64,000 nt of DNA. Source: Euglena gracilis. Taxonomy: Eukaryota; Euglenida; Euglenophyceae; Euglenales. The notes beneath the pieces were generated by a model that saw only the letters and a list, made by a program, of their open reading frames with translations, was not told the DNA's origin and did no database searches. Below are positions 52,879 through 62,736 of the stretch, in pieces; position 1 is the first letter of the stretch; every line of letters begins with the position of its first letter. The stretch spans positions 62,567,205 through 62,631,204 of the forward strand of contig CP154954.1 of the NCBI GenBank assembly GCA_039621445.1. Reading direction: 5' to 3'. A program made the position numbers and the translations under genes.

Positions 52879-54174
52879 TCAAAAACTTGTCATGGAAACA
52901 TCAATGTTATGTTTCTTATTCCACAGCTTCCAATCCTGTTGGACGTACCCAACAAAACTGGTTGCTGGCTCCCAAGTATCCTCCTCGGGCCCATACCCTC
53001 TCCAGCGGACCTTCCAAAGGTGCATACCTTTGTCGATTTTGTGATCGATAATTTTATCGACTACAAAGTCGTCCGTCTCAGGTAATCTGGAACGGGGTTT
53101 GAAGTGCAAACACGGGATGGGTTTCCCATCCGGTGGCGACAGGTATGGTTTGAAGTCGTCCATATGAACGTCCTCGACACCATTCGGTAATGCAACCTTG
53201 TAACGCCCGCTGGTACCTAGTCTTTCTAGGATTTCACAGGGGCCGAGCCAGAGGGGGTCCAGCTTGGAAGACTGCATGCGAGTACGGCTATTCCGTACCC
53301 ACACGCGGTCACCGGGACTATACACAGGTGACTTGAAATTCTGCAAAAACGATTTCCGTTTTGCTGCATGAATATCAGTCACGCGCTTCTGGACTGCAGA
53401 ACGTAGATTTTCTACTTCCGCAAACCAGGTCTCGCAACTGACACTCGTTCGGGCGGGTCTCTCCGAAGGGACATCCCCTATGGCCGGAGGGTCCCGTCCG
53501 AAAACTAATTTATAAGGGGAGTGAGGTAAAACCAACCCTGGTAGGGTATTGATATAAAACAAAGACCATGGTAGAACTGATATCCAGTTGCTGCGCGAGT
53601 CAGCCAGTGAAAGGCGAAGCATATTCACAACGGATTTCACGGCTGCCTCGGCTCTACCATTGCCTTTGGGTCGGTATATAATGGAAAAATGCTGCTCGAT
53701 TCCGAGTAAACCGCACAAAGTGGTGAAAAACCTTGAAGAAATCAAATGGTCTTGATCACTCACGATTTCATTCGGTAAACCCATTAAGCAAATGCATTTC
53801 TCCAGAAATATAGCTGCCAAACTTTGGGCAGTCAACCCTGACTTCTGGCATGGAATGGCTACAATGTACCCACTCAGCCTGCAGACAACAACAAAAACGT
53901 AATTGTAAATTTTGTCGTCTGTTCCTTTGCACGGTTCTAATTCCAGAAAATACATGCAGAGGGATGTAAAAATGTCAGGGGGTACGGGGAAAAAGTCCAT
54001 CGTACCAGGGGGGGGGTACCTCTGCGGGGTTTTACCGCTTGACAAATTTGACACCGTTGCGCTATTCGCAAACAGCGTGAGTAAAGCTCTTTCTCGCTCA
54101 GGGTTGTGCAATACCTGCGGCCCACCAACGAAAGAAGTTTGGGGGCCACAGGGTGACCATGGTTGTGATAACAC
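52879..54174 (-). pseudogene. Chromovirus integrase core and chromodomain, first Asp lost
   Basis: Inserts element DNA into the genome. The core has VSDQDH (Asp140) and PKGNGRAEAAVK (Glu176), spaced 35 residues as in DD35E. The first aspartate position reads SLCMYFLELEPC, with Tyr75 where M-D-F is expected, so catalysis should be lost. A GPY/F-like module (LWLGPCEILERL) follows. Residues 370-410 form a chromodomain (FVVDKIIDHKIDKG ... VRWRGYGPEEDTWEP), which in chromoviruses directs insertion by binding modified histones. It is separated from pol by a one-base shift in a run of about ten G (54007-54016). Confidence 0.87.
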
Positions 54175-57100
54175 AAAATCACATCATCAACCAGGTCCTG
54201 GGGAATACAATATTTATAACCCGATTCATTGCGAAAAACCAACCGTAAAGGTGAAAGAGTGTAATTCTCCAGCACTTCGCCATTACGAAGTCTGGTGACA
54301 ATGGTGTCATACACCGGATCACGACTATAATCCCATTCGCGAAAGAACAGTGGGGAAGGGGATTCCGTGTGCGTAATACGCCGGGGCCCGGACGTGCTTC
54401 CACGTCGGCGCCTTCCTCGCACTGGTGCGACCAGGAATAGTTGTGAAACGGGAAAAGAATCCAAAAGATTATCCGCAGCGTCGTTTCGACGTGCGTAGTC
54501 GTCAGCTTCCTGACTTCCATGAAAAGTCGTGTCTCCCTCATCCGGGTTCCCAGGGTAATACCAAGGGGCCCGACTGAGCGGATCCGCTACTTTTTGTGTG
54601 TGACCAGGGGTATAAATAACCACAAGGTTGAATTGACTCAAGAACTCATGCCATCTGCATCGCCTGCCGACCGATGACATGGCCTTGTTCAAATCCTCGG
54701 TGTACCAGTGTTGGAGACTCTCATGGTCGGTCTTGACGAGGATCTGGACGAGGCTGCTGGCTACCCAGCTTCGGAATTTCTGGAGTATAAGCACGATTGC
54801 GTAGGTTTCCTTCTCGCGTATACTCCATTTGACTTGACCTTTTCCATCGTCGCCCTGTAACTTTCTGCTGAAGAAAGCCACAGGTCGGAGCTCATTCGCC
54901 GCATTATGCTGGCTAAGAACTCCGCCAACAGCGTAATCGCTGCTGTCGACTTCGAGTACATATGGTTTGTATGGGTCCGCGATTTCGAGGACAACATTCT
55001 CCAAAAGCAAAACCTTGATTTTCTCAAGGGCCTCGCGCATTTGGTCATCCCAAATGACTTTGGTATTGTCAACAGCCCGGTTTTTGAGCTGTTTGGTGAG
55101 GGGCACCGCGATTTTCGCGAAGTCCTTCATATAAATCGCGTAATATTGGGCTAATCCCAAAAATCCTTTGAGGTGAGTAATCGTTTTGATTACCTCAGGG
55201 GTCCATTTCTTAATGGCTTCGAGTTTACTCGGAGCGGCTTTCCGCTGCCCATTGGTGAGGATGTGACCGCAAAATTTTATGAGAATCCGAAACAAATGCA
55301 TTTTCGCGCCTTTCGCGAAAAGCACATGTTTTTGAAAAACGGCTAATACCGCGCAAACATGGTGGAAGTGTGTGACGAGGATATCCTCGCTCGATTTTGC
55401 GGATGGTGGTGGTGTTCCCACCAGCACATCATCGATATACACAATGGCAAACGGTAAATCGCGTAGAACCCATTGTATCATGCGCTGAAACATGGCTGGG
55501 CCATTCTTAACACCCATGGGGAGTACCGTCCATTGGTACACACCCTTGGATGTCACGAATGCCGTGTATGGTTGGGAGTCAGGGTGTAAGTGCATTTGGT
55601 GAAAACCGTCCTCCAGATCGAAAATTGACCACAACCGATTTTCCGATTGTTTGGTGATCAAATCCTCGATCAGGGGGAGCGGGAAGGGATCATCCCTTGT
55701 TTGGGAGTTCAGGTACCGGTAATCCAGCACCAGTATCCATTTCTTCTGACCTGAGGGGTCTGGGGGTTTAGGAACAACAAATGCCTGGGATGTCCACTCG
55801 CTTTTCGAGGGTACGATCCACTTGCGCTGAATAAGCTTCTCAATCATCTCATTGAGAGCTTGTTCACGTTCTCCCGAACAACGAAAAAATTTCCGGTGCA
55901 TTGGTTTGGCTCCATCCTTAAGCTCGATCTTACAAACACCGAACGGACCGCGTATCGCGGGGTCGATGTCGCACGCGTATACTGGATTTCCCGGCACACC
56001 GTGAAATTCGCGGGTGATCCGCGAACAGAATCCGGCTGACTTAGGATGCTGACCTGCACTCTCGATGACTGCGGAAACCACCAGGGTATCCCTGGGGCTA
56101 CCGAGCTTCCTCGGCACCGCGAATTCGGACATTCCGAATGCATCGAAGAAACATACGCGAAAAATGATTTCTTTCAAGGGCGGTAATATTTTACCACAAA
56201 AATCCTCAAAAATCGGTACATTAGTGGGTAAATCCCACCAATAAAAACATACATACGATAGTTGGGTGAACCATTCCGCTTCCGGAATGATGGGTATGAG
56301 AATAACTCCACGGGCTGCATCCCGCAGAATTTTCTCAACCGCACATTCGATAAGTTTTGGGGGAGGGTGCATCCATAACACCGTATCACCCCAAAATTTA
56401 TCAAATGCGTTGGAGTGTTGTGACCAATGACGTGGCAAACGGGCATGTGCATTGGATGAAAAGGCATCGATTTCCAATGCAAAATCAAAAGAATCAGCCA
56501 ATGTCGCGATTTTGGAAAACCGTCGTTCCAAAATGCGATATTGACCAAAATTGAAAGCATTCCATACGCGTTTCGCGTATTCATGCACCCGATTTTCGGG
56601 TTGAATGGTAGAAACACAATGAATGGATCCACAAACATGCAGGTTGTCTTCCACCACGCCAAGGGTTAATCCCAAGGGAGTTTGGACAGGTTGGGGGTTT
56701 CCCCATGCCGCATCAAATCCGTACCAAGTGTGATCGCGATTGTAATTAGGAATGGCGCTTTTCGCGTTTACAAACAACGAGGCTAATCCGCGGTGTTGGA
56801 GTACTCGGTGTATCTCCGCGCATTGCGGGCTACAACCAAGTGTATGATGGCGTGTGGATTCCGTATTCGGAATTGCGATTAGTGTCGGATTTTCAACTAA
56901 ACATCCACAATCGAAATCCGATTGGGTGGAAATTCTCCTGCAGTGCGCACATTGGAAGGAAGTGTGTTGGTGTGACAGGTGTGCGTGTAAGTGGGTGTCG
57001 ATGGTATTAGCCGGTGAGTCTTGTACAGGTGTGCCTGGATTCGGCACAACTGGTGGGAAACGGAGTGGTGGTGTAGCTGGGCGACTACTCGACACCGTAA

Positions 57101-57935
57101 TTACTTCAGGCCTTTGGGCTTTCGTCTTGTAACCCAGTGAAACGGCGGGGGTACCGCTACTCGCTTGCCCTGCCACATGTGGAACGCATGTTGGTGTGTC
57201 ATTGGGCAGGGGGGAGGCTTTCTCCGTACCACGGGTGTGGAAAACGGTTGTTGGTGTGGTGGATAACGGTGTTGCCATTGTGGGTAACGGTGTTGGAAAA
57301 GTGGTCGTCGTCATTGCGGATGACAACGGTGATGGTGGTTTGGGTGGCATGGAAGTGGTGGGTGATGTGCGCAAACCGTGGGAGTGGCAATCCACAACCA
57401 ATCGGTACTGGCGTAAAAATGGGTATCCCAAAATTACGTCAGACCCGTGAATTCCGGACTCGTAACCCCAAATATTGGTGAAATGTTGTAATTGTGGGGG
57501 TTGTGGGTGATGCTTCGGAATGATGGGCAAGAGTATCTCGAGCACACATCCCAAATCACCACCACACATGGGGGTGTTATCCGCGGTTGTAATTTTGATC
57601 GGTTTCTTGGCGCTTACCAAGAGCAGGGTCGGTATCAACCCCAACCGAAAGAGCAGTGCAATGCGACAACCAGTGTCAATGAGAATTTTGACTTTAGTGG
57701 AGAAATTTTGGATGCGGATTTCCGCTTGGACGAGTAATTCCATTGGTGGTACGCAAAGTGAAGGGTCTGGCGGAAATACGTTTGCATGCCAGCTCTCCCA
57801 TGAACCCTTTCCTACTTTGCTCAGCATTCCGAGCGGAAATGTGGAGTGGGTGGTAGGGGACCCGAAATAATTCCGGGTACTGACCGTGAAGGCGGATAGG
57901 CAGGGGGGGTAAGGTTGATCAGGTCTTACCTCCAT
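53937..57935 (-). CDS. Chromovirus pol: protease, methylase-like, RT, RNase H, integrase zinc finger
   Basis: 1332 residues. Retropepsin-like protease with DTG at 87-89 and ILGYPFL at 168-174. A Thr/Pro-rich linker with a Cys cluster (C329-x2-C332 ... C343-x-C345). A methylase-like segment at 480-575 (EIDAFSSNA, LWMHPPP). RT from about 640 with IFDLEDGFHQMHL and catalytic YIDD at 833-836. RNase H with LEVDSSDYAVGG (Asp997), IREKETYA and KTDHESL. Then the integrase HHCC finger (CYHNHGHP ... CQICQ). It runs out of frame at a G-run, after which 54174-52879 continues. This frame is otherwise intact, unlike gag. Confidence 0.92.
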   Translation of the reverse strand: MEVRPDQPYPPCLSAFTVSTRNYFGSPTTHSTFPLGMLSKVGKGSWESWHANVFPPDPSLCVPPMELLVQAEIRIQNFSTKVKILIDTGCRIALLFRLGLIPTLLLVSAKKPIKITTADNTPMCGGDLGCVLEILLPIIPKHHPQPPQLQHFTNIWGYESGIHGSDVILGYPFLRQYRLVVDCHSHGLRTSPTTSMPPKPPSPLSSAMTTTTFPTPLPTMATPLSTTPTTVFHTRGTEKASPLPNDTPTCVPHVAGQASSGTPAVSLGYKTKAQRPEVITVSSSRPATPPLRFPPVVPNPGTPVQDSPANTIDTHLHAHLSHQHTSFQCAHCRRISTQSDFDCGCLVENPTLIAIPNTESTRHHTLGCSPQCAEIHRVLQHRGLASLFVNAKSAIPNYNRDHTWYGFDAAWGNPQPVQTPLGLTLGVVEDNLHVCGSIHCVSTIQPENRVHEYAKRVWNAFNFGQYRILERRFSKIATLADSFDFALEIDAFSSNAHARLPRHWSQHSNAFDKFWGDTVLWMHPPPKLIECAVEKILRDAARGVILIPIIPEAEWFTQLSYVCFYWWDLPTNVPIFEDFCGKILPPLKEIIFRVCFFDAFGMSEFAVPRKLGSPRDTLVVSAVIESAGQHPKSAGFCSRITREFHGVPGNPVYACDIDPAIRGPFGVCKIELKDGAKPMHRKFFRCSGEREQALNEMIEKLIQRKWIVPSKSEWTSQAFVVPKPPDPSGQKKWILVLDYRYLNSQTRDDPFPLPLIEDLITKQSENRLWSIFDLEDGFHQMHLHPDSQPYTAFVTSKGVYQWTVLPMGVKNGPAMFQRMIQWVLRDLPFAIVYIDDVLVGTPPPSAKSSEDILVTHFHHVCAVLAVFQKHVLFAKGAKMHLFRILIKFCGHILTNGQRKAAPSKLEAIKKWTPEVIKTITHLKGFLGLAQYYAIYMKDFAKIAVPLTKQLKNRAVDNTKVIWDDQMREALEKIKVLLLENVVLEIADPYKPYVLEVDSSDYAVGGVLSQHNAANELRPVAFFSRKLQGDDGKGQVKWSIREKETYAIVLILQKFRSWVASSLVQILVKTDHESLQHWYTEDLNKAMSSVGRRCRWHEFLSQFNLVVIYTPGHTQKVADPLSRAPWYYPGNPDEGDTTFHGSQEADDYARRNDAADNLLDSFPVSQLFLVAPVRGRRRRGSTSGPRRITHTESPSPLFFREWDYSRDPVYDTIVTRLRNGEVLENYTLSPLRLVFRNESGYKYCIPQDLVDDVILCYHNHGHPVAPKLLSLVGRRYCTTLSEKELYSRCLRIAQRCQICQAVKPRRGTPPLVRWTFSPYPLTFLHPSACIFWN

Positions 57936-58042
57936 CTGTTCATCAGCCCAGAGGTCCGTGCCCTCGGACCTCGGGCTCCCCTACTCCAAGTCCGAACCGG
58001 CCGCATAGCCGGCAACGGACTTTTTGGTGGAATAGATGGAAT

Positions 58043-61000
58043 TCAATGAGCGCACCGCCATTCGGGCCTCATTAAATTCCCCGTCCGAGGTCTCATCCCC
58101 CTCCCTGCCCGAAGCCGGGGTGTCCTCCTCCAAACAAGATATCTTGAAACCGACCTTTTGCCGGTTGGAGGAGTAACCACGGTCATCGCGGCGCTTACCG
58201 CGATTTCCGTAGCCAGGCCGGGGGGAACGAGATCTGGGACATTTGGATGCGTGGTGATCTTTGGAACCGCAAAGTGAACAACGGGATTTGTGGCGGGATT
58301 CCGCATAACGGGGGGAACGGTATTCCGTTCGACCGTCAAACCGTCGTGGTGAACGGGTTTCCCGTCGTTGGTGTAACGGGGTTTCCCCGGTGACTCCCGC
58401 GAAGAGGATGATCCACTTCGCGAACGAGATCGTGAAGAGTCCCGATTGAAATCCCGTTTTCGGGTAGGGGGTCCAGGTGACCGACCGCGAGAGGGACGGG
58501 TTTCCCGACCATCACGCGATGGTGACTTGGGCCTACTACCGCTAAAGCGGTTCTCCGAAGAACGTGAAACTCCCGATTGCGGTGAAAACGCCGAGGAACC
58601 CGATCCCCGTGAGGACGTCGAGCGCCTTGGGCTTCCAATACGCTTTCGCGCATCGGGATTCGGGCATTCCCGAGACATGTGACCAGATTTGTTGCACAAA
58701 AAGCACAGTTTATCCGTGCCTTGGTCTGAAGAACGCTGATTCCGCGTTTTCGATCCCATGGTGGGTGATCTTGGTGACATGGGTGATTTTTGCAACGCAT
58801 TAACCGCACCCGCAGGGATTCCCGCGGTGGGATGCTTTTGGAAAGCGGACTGTATTTGTCCCAAAACTTGTGTGAGCTTGAGTTGCTTTGACACATAATT
58901 CCAACGTTGGGCAAGAGTCATCTCATGCCCTGCCAACTCCTCGCGATGGATATCCTTCACGAGGGATGGTGTGAAATGGAACAAAACGGCATCGAATTGT
59001 TCGCGCATTTGCTTCTCGCTAAGTTCATCAACTTCGGAAGCAAGTGCTAACCATTTGGCATACCAAAGGTCAATGGATTTTCATTTGCGATCCGATGGCG
59101 CGAATTGTCGCCATTTCTTCTCCAGGGTAATCCTGGTGACCAAACTTGAGTTGGTTGAAGCGTATTGCTCAACCAGGTCATCGAATGATACGCCATTACG
59201 TATCACCAAATTGCGTGCGCGTTCTCGCTCCTCCCTTGGTAGGCAATCGATGAATTCCACCTTGACTACCTCGGGATTCGGGTCTTGGGTGGGTCCCTTT
59301 AGTGCCCAGTTGTACTCCCAGTCCCGAAAAAATTGTATCCATGTGGTTGGATCCCCGTCCCATTGGGGCTTCACCTTGTTCGCGATTGCGATGGTGCCCT
59401 TGAAGTCTCTCTGAGTAACCCGCTGACCCTCGGTGGTATTCCAGGGGTTTGGGTCAGGGTAAGTCCTAACACCAAACGCTTTTCGCGGATTTTCCGCTCC
59501 ATGTGTAACCCGTGCAGGATTTCCCGCACCAAGTGTAAGCTTGGCAGGATTTTCCTGCGGGATTTGCAAAAAATTTGGTGAAATTCTCCCGGTGGGGCGG
59601 GTTTCCCGCCGAAAACCCGATGGGTGATCTGGTAATCCAGAACCCGATGGTAGTTGGTATGATCGCGTATGCGACACATGACCAATACCAGGTGTAGGGT
59701 GTTGGCTCATTCCTCGTACAAGGTTGGAATGTTGAAATTCTTGGTGGAGACTCGAATTTCCGAGCGGGGGGTCAATTTCTTCATCGGAAATGTCGTGCGA
59801 ACAGTGAGTTTGTGATGTGGGCAAATGCAAAGATGGTACAATTCGCGTTTTCGCGGGTGGTTGTACCAAATTCGCGGTGGTTGTAGGGATTCCTACTCCC
59901 GAAACGATAATTTGAGAGCGCGATTCCGGGACATTTGGAATACCAACCGCAGCGCTTACCGCGGTGGATGGTGGCACAACCGGTACCGGAGTGGACATTT
60001 TATCCAAACTCGCGGACAAGTCATGCACCGTTTCTTCCAAATGTTCCACCAACTGGAGTTGGCCGCAAATACGGTCAACCTCAGTCTCCAAAAGCCTAAC
60101 GCGTTTGCGGTAACGGGAAAAATCGTCCAAGTGTGGTAACTTTTCAGAAACCAAGTGTAGGTCTTGGACAAGTTGTCTTTGGGACTCCTCCACATTCCGG
60201 AGTTGACCCGCAAGCGCTTTTACTGCATTTGAGACAATTTGCAATTGGTGGGGTGACTTGGTGGGGGTTTCCGCGGTGGTGCGCGAATTTTCCGCGGTTG
60301 GCATTTCCAACAGCGCAGAAATTCGTGCATCCAACCGTGAAACCTCATCTTGCATGGATCGGGCATTCCGATTCACCGGTTCCTCAAGTTGAATCAAACT
60401 TGTGCAAAATGCTTGCAAGGTTTCCTTGTTGTCACCAAGCATTTTGTTGTAAAATGAGCGAAACTCCGGTGACTCGGATATCCGAGCACGCGAAATGGGG
60501 GGTAGTGAGCAGATTTCCGCTACTGTGGTGGACAACAAGGTGCAACGGGTTTGTAATTCCCCAATAGCGGCTTGAATACCACTAATGTCGGGAATTCGCT
60601 TGGAAAGTGCGGAAACATGCTCCTGCAAACCGACAACGGTGGCATTAATACCGCCAATGTCCGTTTGCATTTGTTGTTGCGTGAAATCCAACCGTTGTGC
60701 GCAATCCGCGATTTTCGCGTTCAAGGTGGTTAATCCATCCTGATTGAGGCACAATGGCAGGATTTTTGCTCCAAGTGTGAAATTCGTTCCTCCAAAAGCT
60801 GGATTTGCGTACGGGGAACGAAATTTTCTTGCACGTTTGCCTGAAATTGCTTCAAGTGCTCGATTTCCGAGCCAAGATGCAAAATCCGTTGTTGGGCTTC
60901 TTGGAAAGAAGTAGTGAGTGTGGCAAAATGCTCAACCGCGACAAAGTTACCGATTTCCGGCATTTTGGGGGTGGCATTTTGCGCTTGTAACTGCTGCTGC

Positions 61001-62073
61001 AATTGCGGTAGCATGGTTGAACATTATTCCACTTTGCCAAAAAGATGGCTCATACCATCTTGCACATGCAGAAATTTGGAGTCATTCCGCGTTTCCGCTT
61101 CATGCAGCATTTCGCTGATTTGTTGGAAATTTTGTGGAAGTTGGATGCGCAAAATACTGTCAACACTTTCTCGAAAATGCTGAAGGTCTTTCCCCGCATT
61201 TTCAAAATTGTGTTGGCAATATTTGCCGATTTCCTGCAAATAATTCCAGCAACACTCCAGTTTGGTGTTGACAACCTTTTGATTGTCCTCATCAAACTGC
61301 AAAACTTTGTTGAGCATGGTTGCGCATTCCGCAACGCATTGGTGGTCATGCAAAATTTGCTTACTAAGCGGATGATCCGCTGGGAGTTGACCGAGAATTC
61401 GATAAACATCACCGGGGGTGAGGTTATCCCTCAAATCTTCCTCATAGTCCTCCACAATGGAAACGGCACCAGAGATTTCCGGTACCACCAGACGAATATC
61501 TGGGTTCCATAGCAATGCAAGGAAAACCGCAGCTTCCGCGGGTAATCCCGGCAATGCGTGAAATGGTGTGGGGGGTGGTAATTGAGGGGGGGGGTTGGAA
61601 AAAACACGGTGTTTCCACCGAGTTACACTCCAAAAGGCCCACCGGTGCTTCCACCGAGGATCTTTTGGGTGTGAACAAAGCAAAGGGCAAATACCCCTCA
61701 CTTTGTTCACGGGTAACATGAGTAACCAAGTGTGAAGGTGCAAGGGGTTCATCCCCTCGCCGCATCAATGATGGGTGAACCGGGATGGAGGAAGGCATTT
61801 TGCCACCTACATCCCGAACAATCAACGACAATGATGATGAAGAGGGTTCATTACCCCCATGCAATAATAAAGGCGTTTCGCCCTTGACAATGACAAATGA
61901 GTCAAATTGCCTTCTTCTTGCTTGGGGGGTCGGGAATTGGAACTTGTTTCATTCGAACCGTTCCAATCCCCGCAATCTTCATCAAAATTGCTCAATGAAC
62001 TCATCAACAAGTCATAATCAAATTTGGGGTTGGGGCTTGTGCTCTGCATCTTTTGAGATGGGTAAAAAGGCAA
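58043..62073 (-). pseudogene. Chromovirus gag, broken
   Basis: Same architecture as 2296-6399: N-terminal lead, coiled coils, capsid-like region, two zinc knuckles around an RS-rich stretch. Damage differs from the other copy: a one-base deletion near 61885, TAA near 61023, a one-base deletion near 60745 and a stop at about 59079. From 58387 to 58365 a short deletion changes GHGRRETRSPRR-type sequence. With gag broken, this copy would need help from another element. Confidence 0.87.
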
Positions 62074-62293
62074 AAACCCAAAAATTCACACAAATAAGCA
62101 GAGAAACAGGGACCAGAAAGGTTGTATCGGCGATTACCGAACAGAGCCTTCTGAGACCTGTATCCTTGCTTAAAGGTTGGCTAGGGGCCAGGAACAGTAC
62201 TTTCACCGTGTTTCACGGCTCAGTACGATCCTCACCACCAGTCAACCACAGAGTTTCTCTGTGTGGAACGTCTGTGTAGGATCGTTGCCTAAA

Positions 62294-62303
62294 TCTGCTA
62301 CCA
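62294..62303 (-). other. Primer binding site, initiator-Met tRNA type
   Basis: TGGTAGCAGA on the minus strand, abutting the LTR. Confidence 0.85.
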
Positions 62304-62731
62304 AGTGTACGTCCAAAGCTTTCCATTTTCCCCTTTTTGGAACTTTCTGTAAAAGCCTTTCGCTTTCGCCTTGGTGCGCAGCCTACTTATGGCAGGGAGA
62401 AGTCTTTGGAGTAACGAAAAGTGGTTTTCCCCTTTTCTTCCCAATTCCCCAAGAAGCAAAGCACAAAGCAAAGATTCAGAAGTTTCTTCTGAGATCAAAG
62501 TCAATTGTTCCGAGGGTTTTTCCCTCTGACAAAACCAATGGTCAAACTTGGAAGTGATGACAGTGAAGAATACCACCTGTGGGGGAAGGAGAGAAAAGTG
62601 CTGACGTGTCCAGGGGCAGATCCCAGAAGGGTCTGCCACGATCCTACCAGCTGTGGTTTTCCACAGTGGTGCGACCGTCACAGAACCCAATCTGCAGATA
62701 TCCTACAGAGCTGGGACGTGCCTGGTACACA
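62304..62731 (-). repeat. 5' LTR of the chromovirus (428 bp)
   Basis: Matches 45900-46327 except at about six positions. On the minus strand it would contain promoter and polyadenylation signals. Confidence 0.95.
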
Positions 62732-62736
62732 CATCC

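Larger units (their letters stand above)
45900..62731 (-). mobile_element. 16.8-kb chromovirus (Ty3-type LTR retrotransposon) with accessory ORFs
   Basis: Complete structure on the minus strand: LTR (62304-62731), PBS, gag, protease, methylase-like, RT, RNase H, integrase, chromodomain, two accessory frames, polypurine tract, LTR (45900-46327). The duplication CATCC (45895-45899, 62732-62736) shows insertion into the gag-pro frame of another retroelement. By eye the LTRs differ at about 6 of 428 positions, so insertion is fairly recent, yet coding frames carry stops and shifts. It is much longer than typical Ty3 elements (5-8 kb), chiefly because of about 5 kb behind the integrase. Confidence 0.93.
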
